36,433 nucleotides of DNA, from the NCBI RefSeq assembly GCF_016743215.1, contig NZ_VRZC01000021.1, positions 1 to 36,433 of the forward strand, given 5' to 3'. A program made the translations under genes and the position numbers. This document shows, piece after piece, positions 26,460-34,943 of the stretch (positions are counted from its first letter, which is position 1; each line of letters begins with the position of its first letter). This DNA is from Geminocystis sp. GBBB08 (GTDB taxonomy: Bacteria > Cyanobacteriota > Cyanobacteriia > Cyanobacteriales > Cyanobacteriaceae). Under the pieces are notes generated by a model. The model had not been told where the DNA came from and searched no databases. It saw only the letters and a list, made by a program, of their open reading frames with translations.

Positions 26460-27743
26460 ATGAACATTATTGTAGTAGGTCTTTCCCATAAAACCGCCGC
26501 CGTAGAAATAAGAGAAAAATTAAGTATTCCTGAAGCTAAAATCGAAGAATCTATCCATCATCTTCTTAACTATCCTCATGTGGAAGAAGTGGGAATTATG
26601 AGTACTTGCAATCGCCTTGAAATATATGCAGTAGTCAAAGAAACAGAGCAAGGAGTAACGGAAATTAGTCAATTTTTAGCAGAAATTGGTCATATTCATT
26701 TATCACAATTAAGAAAACATTTATTTATACTTTTACATCAAGATGCCATTCGTCATCTAATGCGTGTTTCGGCAGGATTAGAAAGCCTTGTGTTAGGAGA
26801 AGGACAAATTTTAGCCCAAGTCAGAAATACTCATAAGTTAGCAACGAAGTATCAAGGCATGAGCAGATTGCTAGATAGACTATTTAAACAAGCCATTAGT
26901 GCGGGGAAAAGAGTACGAACAGAGACAAATATTGGTACAGGAGCGGTATCTATCAGTTCGGCAGCGGTAGAATTAGTCGATACTAAGGTAGATGATTTAT
27001 CCTGCCAAAAAGTGTCTATTATCGGTGCAGGAAAAATGTCTCGTTTATTGGTGCAACATTTAGCGTCGAAAGGGGTTAGTGATATTGCCATTGTAAACCG
27101 TTCCCTTAGTCGATCGCAAGAATTAGCGAAACAATTTCCCCAAGTAAAGTTGCAACTCCATCCCCTTGAAGAGATGATGATGGTAGTCAGTCAGTCAGAT
27201 ATTGTCTTTACAAGTACGGGTGCAACTCAACCGATTTTAGAGAAAAAGAATCTTTCTACCATAGAAGTATCTCAATCTATCATGTTGGTAGATATTTCTG
27301 TCCCTCGCAATGTTTCCAGTGATGCTTCAGAATTGAATTTTATTGTGTCTTATAATGTGGATGATTTAAAAGCAGTGGTTGCTCAAAATCAAGCCAGTCG
27401 GAGGGAAATGGCAAGGGAAGCGGAGGTATTATTAGAAGAAGAAATCGAAGCCTTTGAGTTATGGTGGCAATCTTTGGAAACTGTGCCAACTATTAGTTGT
27501 TTGCGTACTAAAATTGAAGAAATCAGAGAACAAGAATTAGAAAAAGCCTTATCAAGATTAGGCTCAGAATTCGCCGAAAAACACCAAGAAGTAATTGAAG
27601 CCTTAACCAGAGGAATTGTCAATAAAATTTTACATGATCCGATGGTACAATTAAGGGCACAACAGGATATTGAGGCAAGACGTAAGGCTTTACAAACTTT
27701 ACAAACTTTATTTAACCTTGAAATTAGTGAACAATTTGGTTAA
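26460..27743 (+). CDS. hemA: Glutamyl-tRNA reductase
   Basis: HemA reduces glutamyl-tRNA(Glu) to glutamate-1-semialdehyde, the first committed step of tetrapyrrole (haem and chlorophyll) synthesis. The 427-residue protein begins [20 protein letters not shown]. The catalytic Cys50 is in [43 protein letters not shown] and the NADPH-binding [17 protein letters not shown] follow, with the C-terminal dimerisation helices from about 320. Length and all motifs are normal. Confidence 0.98.
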   Translation: MNIIVVGLSHKTAAVEIREKLSIPEAKIEESIHHLLNYPHVEEVGIMSTCNRLEIYAVVKETEQGVTEISQFLAEIGHIHLSQLRKHLFILLHQDAIRHLMRVSAGLESLVLGEGQILAQVRNTHKLATKYQGMSRLLDRLFKQAISAGKRVRTETNIGTGAVSISSAAVELVDTKVDDLSCQKVSIIGAGKMSRLLVQHLASKGVSDIAIVNRSLSRSQELAKQFPQVKLQLHPLEEMMMVVSQSDIVFTSTGATQPILEKKNLSTIEVSQSIMLVDISVPRNVSSDASELNFIVSYNVDDLKAVVAQNQASRREMAREAEVLLEEEIEAFELWWQSLETVPTISCLRTKIEEIREQELEKALSRLGSEFAEKHQEVIEALTRGIVNKILHDPMVQLRAQQDIEARRKALQTLQTLFNLEISEQFG

Positions 27744-27750
27744 TTAACAG

Positions 27751-27829
27751 GAATTACAGGCAAGATGCCTGTTTCACGAGGAATGAGGAATGAAGAATGA
27801 GGAATTACAGGCAAGATGCCTATCTCACA
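27751..27829 (+). repeat. Two copies of GAATTACAGGCAAGATGCCT repeat
   Basis: Two units (27751-27776 and 27802-27829) share GGAATTACAGGCAAGATGCC followed by a TCAC-containing tail. GGCAAGATGCC can form a small hairpin. They lie after hemA without a T-run. A third, diverged unit is at 34451-34480. Confidence 0.8.
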
Positions 27830-27835
27830 ACTATT

Positions 27836-27946
27836 AGACTTCTGTAAGAAGTTGCGACAATGGGCAATGGGCAATGGACAATAGTTATTAAAATTGATAA
27901 TTTCTCACCTAAAATAGATTTTAACTTTTATTTTGCACTCGTGTCT
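27836..27946 (-). repeat. Inverted copy of the MITE-like element at 769-880
   Basis: Begins AGACTTCTG and ends GCACTCGTGTCT, matching the reverse complement of 769-880 through the AT-rich core. The internal CAATGGGC units differ in number. It abuts the heptamer array at 27947. Confidence 0.7.
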
Positions 27947-28042
27947 ATTAACTATTAACTATTAACTATTAACTATTAACTATTAACTATTAACTATTAA
28001 CTATTAACTATTTTACAACTACTAACTATTAACTATTAACTA
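27947..28042 (+). repeat. Heptanucleotide tandem array ATTAACT
   Basis: Nine perfect ATTAACT units (27947-28009), a 15-base interruption, then three more near-perfect units reach and supply the stop codon of the nrtR-like gene at 28040-28042. Such heptamer arrays are common in cyanobacterial intergenic DNA and vary in copy number. Confidence 0.92.
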
Positions 28043-28786
28043 TATAGCACCTTCGATGGTTCTTAAAAAGAAATAAGTATCAATGTCATTTTTTAAACGA
28101 TATAATTTAGCAGGACGTTTTGAATCTTGACGCATTTCGGTAGTTTCTTCTAAAATATCTGCTTTAGCAATACGACGGCGAAAAGATTTGGTTTCTAAAG
28201 TATGATCGAGAATTATCTCATAAACTTTTTGTAAATCTCCTAAAGTAAACTTTTCAGGCATTAAGTAAGCGGGTAAAGAAGTATATAAAACTTTATTGCG
28301 TAAACGTTCAATAGCTTGACGCAAAATTTCGCTATGATCAAAGGCTAATGATTCTATTACTTTATTTTTCATAATAGATGACCATTTTATATTGATTGCT
28401 CCTTTTCCGGGGGTAAGTTTAATGTTATGATGGGGTAGGAGAGCAAAATAAACGGTAGTAACTGACCATCCTCGAGGATCACGATTTTTATTGCCAATAG
28501 TAAAACATTGCTCTAAATAGCTTGTTTTTACGCCTGTTTTCTCCTCTAATTTACGTTTAGCAGTATCTTCTAGGGTTTCATCATTGTCTAAATCAATAAA
28601 ACCTCCGACTAATGCCCATTGATTTTTAAAAGGGTAGTTTGCTCGTTGCACAAGTAGAACTTGTAATGTTTCATGAAAAACGGTAAAAATTACGATATCA
28701 ACGGAAGTGCTAGGGCGATCGAATATAGTAGGATCATAGTTATAAAGAAAATCAGCTTCAGAATTATAATAGTTTTCTTTGGTCAT
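28040..28786 (-). CDS. nrtR: NrtR-like Nudix transcriptional regulator of NAD metabolism
   Basis: The 248-residue protein has an N-terminal Nudix domain (about 28-150) and a C-terminal winged-helix domain (about 160-240, LMPEKFTLGDLQKVYEIIL), the layout of NrtR repressors that sense ADP-ribose. The Nudix box GGFIDLDNDETLEDTAKRKL...EEKTGV keeps the Gly, Arg78 and Glu82 but has Lys79 and Lys83 where metal-binding glutamates belong (RKLEEKTGV against REUXEEXGU). Hydrolysis is therefore unlikely, as in known NrtR regulators. It is the last gene of an operon-like row prs-nadV-nrtR, so control of these genes is the likely role. A catalytic ADP-ribose hydrolase is the less likely alternative. Confidence 0.82.
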   Translation of the reverse strand: MTKENYYNSEADFLYNYDPTIFDRPSTSVDIVIFTVFHETLQVLLVQRANYPFKNQWALVGGFIDLDNDETLEDTAKRKLEEKTGVKTSYLEQCFTIGNKNRDPRGWSVTTVYFALLPHHNIKLTPGKGAINIKWSSIMKNKVIESLAFDHSEILRQAIERLRNKVLYTSLPAYLMPEKFTLGDLQKVYEIILDHTLETKSFRRRIAKADILEETTEMRQDSKRPAKLYRLKNDIDTYFFLRTIEGAI

Positions 28787-28835
28787 TTTCGATGATGAAT
28801 GGAAGTTAAAAAATTGGGATAGACACCTAAACCGA

Positions 28836-30314
28836 CTAATTTTCTTGGATACGTTGTCGAATCTCTTTGAGGCTATAACATTTAATTAATTTACCATCAA
28901 GAAATACTGTTTCTAAAGCACCTTGTTTTTCTTGTTCAGGAGTTTGTTGTTCATATAAAATATAAGTATTATTTTCTTGTTCAATTCTTAGTAAACCTTT
29001 AGCGGATTTTTTAGTACCAGTATCAGTTTTAGGATTTTTAAAAATATCTCGCCGTTTACCGTTTACGACACCGCTAGTAGCTTTGACGGCAAATCCAAAG
29101 TTATCACGGGTGACGTATTGATAAGTGTAAGAACCAATACCAAAAACCACGTTTCCAGATGCAAAGCCTTTGATTTCTAATTGATGCAAAATCTGATAAG
29201 CTCGATCAAGAGTAATAGAGTCACCGTAAATTAAGCCAATATGAGAATCTAACATTTTATAGCCTTGGGGGGTAATTGTACCGCCAAAAATCTCCCATAA
29301 ACATTGAATTGCTCCTTTATATTCAGGGGTATCTTGAGGATAGCTAGAATCACCACAAATAATTTTAACAGGATCTCCACTATCGGGACGAATGACTAAC
29401 TTACCATTTCGTGCTATAATTTTTTCCTTAAGAAGAAGAGTATATTGGGTGATAACTTTCCAAAAATCCCAAGTATCAGAAACAATAGACACAATGCCTT
29501 GAGGATATAAGTCTTCTATTAATCGGCGAAATGTTTCTAATTCTCCATCTGGCATTCCCATTGCCATGACAGAATGTTCGGTTGCAGGTACAGAAACACC
29601 GATTATTTCCTCATCAGCATTGGCATTATAATAGTTTTCGAGAAAGTCGATAGCTAGTACCGTATCAGTACCACAAAAAGAAGTCAGATGAGCTGCACCA
29701 CTAACAATAGCATCTTGAATACTAGATAAACCTCGAAAAGAAAAATCATGACATTGAAAAGGAATAAAATCTAAAGGTGTGCCTGTTTGAATAGCGTATT
29801 TTGTGACTAACTTTTTGTATTGAAAAGCGGTGGTTGCGGAAGTTATGGGTTTCCATAAATAACAAGACATCACCGACTCGATGTAATTGGTTAACCAGAA
29901 AAAATCTGGGTGAGTATTGACAACAGTTAATAAGGGGATGCCTATTGGCACGAAACTACCTTCAGGTAAGGCTTTAATTTTTAAAGGTAAATAGCCTAAA
30001 TCGTGGAGGGCATTGATATGTTGTACAGAAATGGCATTAATTCCAAGGGAAGTATCCATGCGTCTTTTATAGACAGAGAGAACTTTTTGTTTATCTTGTT
30101 GAAAGAAATTTTTTTGCCAACAGTCGATTAAGTAATCTTGGAGAAAATATTGTAAACCAAAGAAGACGACACGAATATCATCAGAATCTAAAACTTTTGC
30201 TAAACGTCCACTACGGGGGGTAAAATTAGCATAAACTTCCGTTGTGCCTTGGGGATATTGACGACGATGATCAGTTTTGTAAAAATCAATAGCATTAAGA
30301 GGATTAATATTCAT
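28836..30314 (-). CDS. nadV: Nicotinamide phosphoribosyltransferase
   Basis: NadV (NAMPT) joins nicotinamide and PRPP to give NMN, the one-step salvage route to NAD. The 492-residue protein begins with DFYKTDHRRQYPQGTTEVYANF and TPRSGRLAK. Further family blocks are FQCHDFSFRGLSS, SVMAMGMPDGELETFRRL, VIRPDSGDPVKI and FGIGSYTYQYVTRDNFGFAVKATS. A Shine-Dalgarno-like AAAGGAAA precedes the ATG. It lies 87 bases after prs and 49 bases before the nrtR-like gene. PRPP made by the upstream gene product is its co-substrate. Confidence 0.95.
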   Translation of the reverse strand: MNINPLNAIDFYKTDHRRQYPQGTTEVYANFTPRSGRLAKVLDSDDIRVVFFGLQYFLQDYLIDCWQKNFFQQDKQKVLSVYKRRMDTSLGINAISVQHINALHDLGYLPLKIKALPEGSFVPIGIPLLTVVNTHPDFFWLTNYIESVMSCYLWKPITSATTAFQYKKLVTKYAIQTGTPLDFIPFQCHDFSFRGLSSIQDAIVSGAAHLTSFCGTDTVLAIDFLENYYNANADEEIIGVSVPATEHSVMAMGMPDGELETFRRLIEDLYPQGIVSIVSDTWDFWKVITQYTLLLKEKIIARNGKLVIRPDSGDPVKIICGDSSYPQDTPEYKGAIQCLWEIFGGTITPQGYKMLDSHIGLIYGDSITLDRAYQILHQLEIKGFASGNVVFGIGSYTYQYVTRDNFGFAVKATSGVVNGKRRDIFKNPKTDTGTKKSAKGLLRIEQENNTYILYEQQTPEQEKQGALETVFLDGKLIKCYSLKEIRQRIQEN

Positions 30315-30364
30315 AGTTGTTTCCTTTCTTTGTACCTTAAAGTGAAATAAATGAGATTAAAAAA

Positions 30365-30388
30365 CCTTTGCGCCTTTGCGCCTTTGCG
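30365..30388 (+). repeat. Three tandem CCTTTGCG units
   Basis: Three perfect CCTTTGCG octamers lie in the gap between prs and nadV. Similar short G+C-containing tandem units are scattered through cyanobacterial intergenic DNA. Confidence 0.85.
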
Positions 30389-30401
30389 AGATTTGCAAAA
30401 A

Positions 30402-31220
30402 TTAGAGATAAACAAAAGGTAAAATAGTTAAAAAATTACGATCTTGTTCTTGAGGAGATAACATAGTATGATGAGAATAAATATGATTAAAGTAAGGGCG
30501 TAATAAATCTAAACCTTTAGAAAAAATGCCATGGGTGATATAAAGACAAATTTTTATAGCACCTTTTTGTTGAAGTAATTTGCTTAACTCAATAAAAGTT
30601 TTACCACCATCACAAATATCGTCAACTATCAAAACTTTTCGCCCTTTAACATCATGATGAAAAGTAGTAGAGAGAATTTTTCCTGTTTTGGTATCACGGA
30701 TTTTAGTAGCACAAAAAACATCAGGTAAACCGAGACGTTTAGCCACTTCCTGAGTCTTTTTTTCTCCTCCAGCATCAGGGGCAATTAAAGCCCAATTATC
30801 CTTTAAAAGCTCATCTTTCAAACAACTTTGACTTAAAATATCAGCTTGAGTAATTATGTGAGTGTTATTTAATAAAGCTGGGGTAACATCAGAATGAGGA
30901 TCAACAATTACAATGCGATCGCATTTTAAATTATTAATCAAATCTGCCATGACTTTAACACTAAGAGCTTCTCCTTGATTACAAACTCGATCTTGTCTAG
31001 CGTAAGGAAAATAAGGAATAATTAACTCAAGACTGACAGTAGGTAAAATACGACGAATAGCATCGACAGTAAGCAATAAAGCCATAATATCATTAGCATT
31101 GTTTAAAATGGCCGTAATAACTGTTTTAGCTGTAATGATTTCTGGGGATAAACTAACATGACATTCTCCTGCTGGAAAATTAAAGGTTTTTATGGGTGAA
31201 TTATTAACTAATATGGGCAT
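30402..31220 (-). CDS. prs: Ribose-phosphate pyrophosphokinase of the NAD-salvage operon
   Basis: Makes PRPP from ribose 5-phosphate and ATP. From the ATG at 31220 it has 272 residues, shorter than the usual 310-330. It carries PYFPYARQDRVCNQGEALSV (ATP site), IVIVDPHSD, LIAPDAGGEKKTQEVA and the PRPP loop VLIVDDICDGGKTF. The frame is open to a GTG at 31259, but a strong AAGGAGGG site lies eight bases before the ATG at 31220, and the GTG is only about eight bases from the promoter's -10 box. Divergence from housekeeping Prs and the linkage to nadV suggest a dedicated PRPP supply for nicotinamide salvage. Confidence 0.92.
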   Translation of the reverse strand: MPILVNNSPIKTFNFPAGECHVSLSPEIITAKTVITAILNNANDIMALLLTVDAIRRILPTVSLELIIPYFPYARQDRVCNQGEALSVKVMADLINNLKCDRIVIVDPHSDVTPALLNNTHIITQADILSQSCLKDELLKDNWALIAPDAGGEKKTQEVAKRLGLPDVFCATKIRDTKTGKILSTTFHHDVKGRKVLIVDDICDGGKTFIELSKLLQQKGAIKICLYITHGIFSKGLDLLRPYFNHIYSHHTMLSPQEQDRNFLTILPFVYL

Positions 31221-31227
31221 TTTTTTA

Positions 31228-31235
31228 CCCTCCTT
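31228..31235 (-). promoter_or_regulatory. Shine-Dalgarno site deciding the prs start
   Basis: AAGGAGGG ends seven bases before ATG 31220. It would lie inside the coding region if the GTG at 31259 were used, so it argues for the shorter protein. Confidence 0.75.
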
Positions 31236-31266
31236 GCTAAATAAATGGCTTTGAGCCACTAAATAT

Positions 31267-31296
31267 ATAATGGCACAGAGACAGTAATAATGTCAA
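31267..31296 (-). promoter_or_regulatory. Sigma-70-type promoter of the prs-nadV-nrtR operon
   Basis: On the minus strand a perfect -35 TTGACA (31291-31296) is followed after 18 bases by CATTAT (31267-31272; four of six matches to TATAAT). It lies 47 bases upstream of the prs ATG. The only other gap-located signals in the operon are weak, so this is the likely main promoter. Confidence 0.55.
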
Positions 31297-31424
31297 GAGA
31301 TTCATTAATAAATTTATGGATAGGTAGGAAGGCAATGGGCAATGGGTTTAAACCCCTTGTTACCTCTTGTTATTATGAACGAACTTGGGAAAAATAAAAT
31401 CTACAATTAATTTAGCTTACCTAC

Positions 31425-32579
31425 TTATGCAATTAAAATTGGTTCACAGAGTTTATTTTCTAAATCTTTTTCTTCTTGATAGACAGATTCGATGGCATTT
31501 TGGATAATTTCGGTGATAGATAAACCTTGTTGGTGTTGCTGTAACCATGATTGAGCTTGATTTCCCTGTTGAAGAATTTTATAAGCAGGAGTGAGGAAAC
31601 AAGAAAATCCTTTAGCTTTAGCGATGGGGTATAATTCACTAATTAACTCTTCTAACCAGTCACGGGCAATAATTTTACTACCATCTTGCCAACGATATAA
31701 CGGTGCATCTAAACTATTTTCGCTGACAGCTTCTTCGTTATATTTAGTAATTCTTAACAATTCTGTCTCTAAATTGCCATGATTGATGGTACTTTGTTGT
31801 AAAGGATCAAGGGTAGGATCATTTAAAATTTGGTTAATTCTAGCTTCTAAAATAGCGGTTATCCCTAACAAATGAATGGGGTTTAAAACTAAATCACAAA
31901 TTCTCAACTCCAGACGGTTTAAACTATAAGGGCGATTATCTCCATTAGGACGCACGGAAGCCCACAAGTGTCTAACATTTTGCATTGTACCTAAAATTAA
32001 TTGTTGTTTTGTCCATTCAATAAAATGATTATGATTGATAAATAAGGGTACATTTTTAGGAGTTTGAGGAAATAAACCCCAACGAGTAGAGTGATAACCG
32101 GTGACTTTGTTATCTAAAAAGGGGGAAGAGGCACTTAAGGCTAATAATAAAGGTGCTTCTAATCTAATTAAACGATAAGCTTGAATCAATTTTTCTGTGT
32201 CTTCAATGCCGATATTGATATGAATACTAGCGGTAACGATGTTTGTCTGATAAGTTTGCTCAATATAATCATGATAAGGATTTTGGGGATCTGAGCGAAA
32301 AAATTTACTACTGTCACCGGTAGATAAAGTACTGCCGGGAATTATCGTATAATCACCTAAAGATTGAAGATATTGTCGTAAATCTTTACGAGGGCGCAAT
32401 AATGCACATAATAGGCGATCGTAATTGCACAAAGGAGCGGTAGTGTATTCTACATTACGACTATCAGGCTCTCGAACAAAACCATGTAAATCTCTGACTA
32501 TTTGACTAGAAAGCCCAATGATTTCACCTTCTTTTGTGCCTGTATAAACCTCTACCTCAAAGCCTTTAGATAATAGCAC
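31425..32579 (-). CDS. gshA: Glutamate-cysteine ligase, cyanobacterial type
   Basis: GshA makes gamma-glutamylcysteine, the first step of glutathione synthesis. The 384-residue protein belongs to the cyanobacterial branch of the family: MLLSKGFEVEVYTGTKEGEI, VREPDSRNVEYTTAPL, IPGSTLSTGDSSKFFRSDPQNPYH, VTASIHINIGI, GYHSTRWGLFP and NRLELRICDLV. Length is normal. It is the gene upstream of prs on the same strand, 204 bases away; the gap contains repeats and the prs promoter, so the two are probably independent. Confidence 0.96.
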   Translation of the reverse strand: MLLSKGFEVEVYTGTKEGEIIGLSSQIVRDLHGFVREPDSRNVEYTTAPLCNYDRLLCALLRPRKDLRQYLQSLGDYTIIPGSTLSTGDSSKFFRSDPQNPYHDYIEQTYQTNIVTASIHINIGIEDTEKLIQAYRLIRLEAPLLLALSASSPFLDNKVTGYHSTRWGLFPQTPKNVPLFINHNHFIEWTKQQLILGTMQNVRHLWASVRPNGDNRPYSLNRLELRICDLVLNPIHLLGITAILEARINQILNDPTLDPLQQSTINHGNLETELLRITKYNEEAVSENSLDAPLYRWQDGSKIIARDWLEELISELYPIAKAKGFSCFLTPAYKILQQGNQAQSWLQQHQQGLSITEIIQNAIESVYQEEKDLENKLCEPILIA

Positions 32580-32722
32580 ATTTTTCCCTCAATCATTATT
32601 CTATATTTTAATTATCAATGATCAGGAGGTAAAAGGCAACCTGAGTTCTACCGAAAAAATTGCGGAAAACCACAAAAGGAGATGAGGTGGAAATCTATCC
32701 TGATTACCTATTACCTAAATGA

Positions 32723-32728
32723 TATAAT
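32723..32728 (+). promoter_or_regulatory. Candidate -10 box of hisA
   Basis: A perfect TATAAT lies 31 bases ahead of the hisA ATG. The hexamer at 17-base spacing (CTGATT) is a poor -35 match, so this is tentative. Confidence 0.3.
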
Positions 32729-32759
32729 GAAGATTCTCTCTATTTATGATTAAATTTTT

Positions 32760-33530
32760 ATGGAAGTTATACCTGCCATTGATTTATTAGCAGGGCATTG
32801 CGTCAGATTATATCAAGGGGATTATCAACAATCTCAAGTTTTTAATGAAAATCCCTTAGAAGTAGCTTTGCAATGGCAAAATCAAGGGGCGACTCGTTTA
32901 CATTTAGTGGATTTAGATGGTGCTAAAGAAGGCATAACTGTTAATTTAGCTCTAATTAAAACTATTGTTGAAACTTTAACTATTCCCATCCAAGTAGGCG
33001 GTGGATTGCGGGATCGTGTTTCTGTTGAACGTCTTTTGAATTTAGGAGTAGAAAGAGCGATTATAGGTACTATAGCCGTAGAAAATCCTGAATTAGTACA
33101 AGAATTATGTGAGGCTTTTCCCCATAAAATAGCTGTAGGTATCGATGCGCGTAACGGTAAGGTGGCAACGAAAGGATGGTTAGAAACTTCTACTATGGAA
33201 GCCACTGATTTAGCCCAACAAATTTCTGACAAAGCCGCCGCTATTATTTATACTGATATTAGTCGTGATGGTACTTTAGTCGGCCCTAATTTAGAGGCTT
33301 TAAGAGAATTAGCCCAAGTTAGTCGTATTCCTGTTATCGCTTCTGGTGGTATTAGTTCATTAACAGATTTACTCAGTTTATTATCTTTAGAATCTTTAGG
33401 GGTTAAGGGGGTTATTGTCGGGAAGGCATTATATACGGGTAAAGTGGACTTGAAAGAGGCGATACAAGCTATCGGTAACGGTAGATTACAAGATATTCCT
33501 CTCAATTTTGGTAATTCTGCTATGGTTTGA
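32760..33530 (+). CDS. hisA: ProFAR isomerase (histidine biosynthesis)
   Basis: HisA catalyses the Amadori rearrangement of ProFAR to PRFAR in histidine synthesis. The 256-residue beta/alpha barrel starts [20 protein letters not shown] with the catalytic Asp8. [53 protein letters not shown] (second catalytic Asp) and [11 protein letters not shown] complete the phosphate sites and barrel. The duplicated phosphate-binding pattern and VDLDGA separate it from HisF. It stands alone, as his genes usually do in cyanobacteria. Confidence 0.97.
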   Translation: MEVIPAIDLLAGHCVRLYQGDYQQSQVFNENPLEVALQWQNQGATRLHLVDLDGAKEGITVNLALIKTIVETLTIPIQVGGGLRDRVSVERLLNLGVERAIIGTIAVENPELVQELCEAFPHKIAVGIDARNGKVATKGWLETSTMEATDLAQQISDKAAAIIYTDISRDGTLVGPNLEALRELAQVSRIPVIASGGISSLTDLLSLLSLESLGVKGVIVGKALYTGKVDLKEAIQAIGNGRLQDIPLNFGNSAMV

Positions 33531-33566
33531 CATCTAGGAAAAAAGATTTTAAATGTTTTTGTCGTA

Positions 33567-33580
33567 AGGGCTTGAGCCCT
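33567..33580. repeat. Palindrome AGGGCTTGAGCCCT
   Basis: A variant of the palindrome at 17059-17076, located 37 bases after hisA. No T-run follows in either direction. Confidence 0.6.
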
Positions 33581-33655
33581 CATTATTCTTGTTATTAAAG
33601 ATGTCTAATATTTTTCTTTTGTGGGCATTGCTCACTTTACGGATATTCCCTAATT

Positions 33656-33895
33656 ATGAGTGTTCAAGTCAAGTTTTTACCCAATAATGTAACTGTTACG
33701 GCGGAAGTCGGCGAACCGATTTTAGAGGTGGCAAAACGAGGTGGTGTTTTTATTCCTACTGGTTGTGTCATGGGTTCATGTCATGCTTGTGAAGTTGAAC
33801 TCGAAGATGGTACGCCAATTTGTGCTTGTATTAGTTCTATTCCTCCTAATACCTCAGAATTTATTCTCAATCTCTATTCTGATCCCGTTTGGTAG
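33656..33895 (+). CDS. Small 2Fe-2S ferredoxin-like protein
   Basis: The 79-residue protein has the plant-type ferredoxin beta-grasp start (VQVKFLPNNVTVTAEVGEPILEVAKRGG) and a cluster motif Cys37-X4-Cys42-X2-Cys45. The fourth ligand is not about 29 residues further on, as in photosynthetic ferredoxins, but close by at Cys56 or Cys58 (TPICACIS). This short type occurs widely in cyanobacteria; its electron partners are unknown. It probably accepts or donates single electrons in the cytoplasm. It lies between hisA and trmL. Confidence 0.88.
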   Translation: MSVQVKFLPNNVTVTAEVGEPILEVAKRGGVFIPTGCVMGSCHACEVELEDGTPICACISSIPPNTSEFILNLYSDPVW

Positions 33896-33972
33896 TGATT
33901 TGTTAATTATTAATTGTTAATTGTGAGAGGGTGACTTTCTCATTCCTAATATCTAATTGCTCATTATTGATT

Positions 33973-34452
33973 ATGCCAAAAATTGTTTTAGTTCATCCTC
34001 AAATTCCCCCTAATACTGGTAATATTGCCCGAACTTGTGCTGCAACGGAAACAGAGTTACACCTTGTCGCACCTTTGGGCTTTGAAATTAGCGATCGCTA
34101 TTTAAAAAGGGCGGGTTTAGATTACTGGCCTCATGTAAAATTAACTTATCATCTTAGTACTGAAGATTTTATGAAAACCGCTAGAGAAAAAGGCGGAAGA
34201 TTAATCGGCTTAAGTGTTAGGGGTACAAAAAATTATCTCGAATGTGAATTTAAACCTGATGACTGGCTTCTATTTGGTAGTGAAACTGATGGTTTACCCT
34301 CAGAAGTTTTACAAAAATGTGATTTAACTTGTTTTATTTCGATGGCTAGTTCTCATGTACGCAGTTTAAATTTATCCGTCAGTGTCTCCGTAGTTTTATT
34401 TGAATCTTTACGCCAATTATCTATTACACTTCTTTCCGAAGTTAAAAATTAG
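33973..34452 (+). CDS. trmL: tRNA (cytidine/uridine-34-2'-O)-methyltransferase
   Basis: A SPOUT methyltransferase of 159 residues that methylates the wobble ribose of tRNA(Leu) isoacceptors. It starts MPKIVLVHPQIPPNTGNIAR at ATG 33973. The knot motifs are present: APLGFEISDRYLKRAGLDYW, LLFGSETDGLP and ISMASSHVRSLNLSVSVSVVLFE. The frame is open to a GTG at 33931, but those 14 residues do not belong to the family. The dndE-like gene follows closely on the same strand. Confidence 0.93.
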   Translation: MPKIVLVHPQIPPNTGNIARTCAATETELHLVAPLGFEISDRYLKRAGLDYWPHVKLTYHLSTEDFMKTAREKGGRLIGLSVRGTKNYLECEFKPDDWLLFGSETDGLPSEVLQKCDLTCFISMASSHVRSLNLSVSVSVVLFESLRQLSITLLSEVKN

Positions 34453-34480
34453 AAATTACAGCCAAGATGGCTATTCCACC
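34451..34480 (+). repeat. Diverged third copy of the ACAGGCAAGATGCCT repeat
   Basis: AGAAATTACAGCCAAGATGGCTATTCCACC matches the two units after hemA with compensating changes in the hairpin (GGC/GCC to GCC/GGC). It includes the ATG at 34467, which is therefore unlikely to be the real start of the next gene. Confidence 0.65.
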
Positions 34481-34499
34481 ATTATTAATTACTGAAAAG

Positions 34500-34895
34500 A
34501 TGCGATCGCCCATAGAAAAAATCAAACTATCGAAAAAAGCAAAGGATCAACTAATCAAGCTCAAAAAAAATACAAAAATAGAACAATGGAATGTGTTATG
34601 TCGCTGGGCATTTTGTCGTTCTTTAGCGGAAATTCATCCTCCTACACCTTATCCAATTCCAGCGGATAGTAACGTGGAAATGACTTGGCAAGTTTTCGGC
34701 GGGGATATGGCGGATATTTTGCTGTTAGCTTTAAAATATAGATGTCATCATGACGGATTAAAAACCAATTCAGAAACCTTAAACAGTCAATTTAGATTAC
34801 ATCTTCATCGTGGTATTGGTTATCTAGCAGGAGATTTTGATGTACAAAAGATCGAAAATTTATTTTACTTATGGTCCATAAACAATCCAAAATAA
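34500..34895 (+). CDS. dndE: DndE-like protein (DNA phosphorothioation family), orphan
   Basis: From ATG 34500 the protein has 131 residues. It matches the DndE family: IEKIKLSKKAKDQLIKLKKN, the hallmark WNVLCRWAFCRSLAE, DSNVEMTWQVFGGDMADILL and LNSQFRLHLHRGIGYLAGD. DndE works with DndA/IscS, DndC and DndD to put sulfur into the DNA backbone and has been linked to nicked-DNA binding. No dndB, C or D gene is in the window; neighbours are trmL and a UDG-fold gene. An ATG at 34467 lies inside a dispersed repeat, so the shorter start is preferred. Either a displaced dnd part or an independent role is possible. Confidence 0.8.
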   Translation: MRSPIEKIKLSKKAKDQLIKLKKNTKIEQWNVLCRWAFCRSLAEIHPPTPYPIPADSNVEMTWQVFGGDMADILLLALKYRCHHDGLKTNSETLNSQFRLHLHRGIGYLAGDFDVQKIENLFYLWSINNPK

Positions 34896-34896
34896 A

Positions 34897-34943
34897 AAAC
34901 CTCTGGGAGTCTTGCCATGTTTCGACCCCAAAGGTTTCTTTAT
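34897..34943 (+). terminator. Hairpin terminator after the dndE-like gene
   Basis: AAACCTCTGGGAGTC (34897-34911) pairs imperfectly with GACCCCAAAGGTTT (34924-34937) over a 12-base loop, followed by a T-rich TTTCTTTATTT. On the other strand the same stem is followed by TTTTTTA, so it could work in both directions. Confidence 0.55.

Noticed and set aside
27947-28042. CRISPR-like array
   Set aside because: The repeats are 7-bp direct tandem units without spacers, so this is a microsatellite.
32882-33583. Minus-strand open frames across hisA
   Set aside because: Antisense of a complete, well-conserved hisA; no ribosome sites or recognisable protein.
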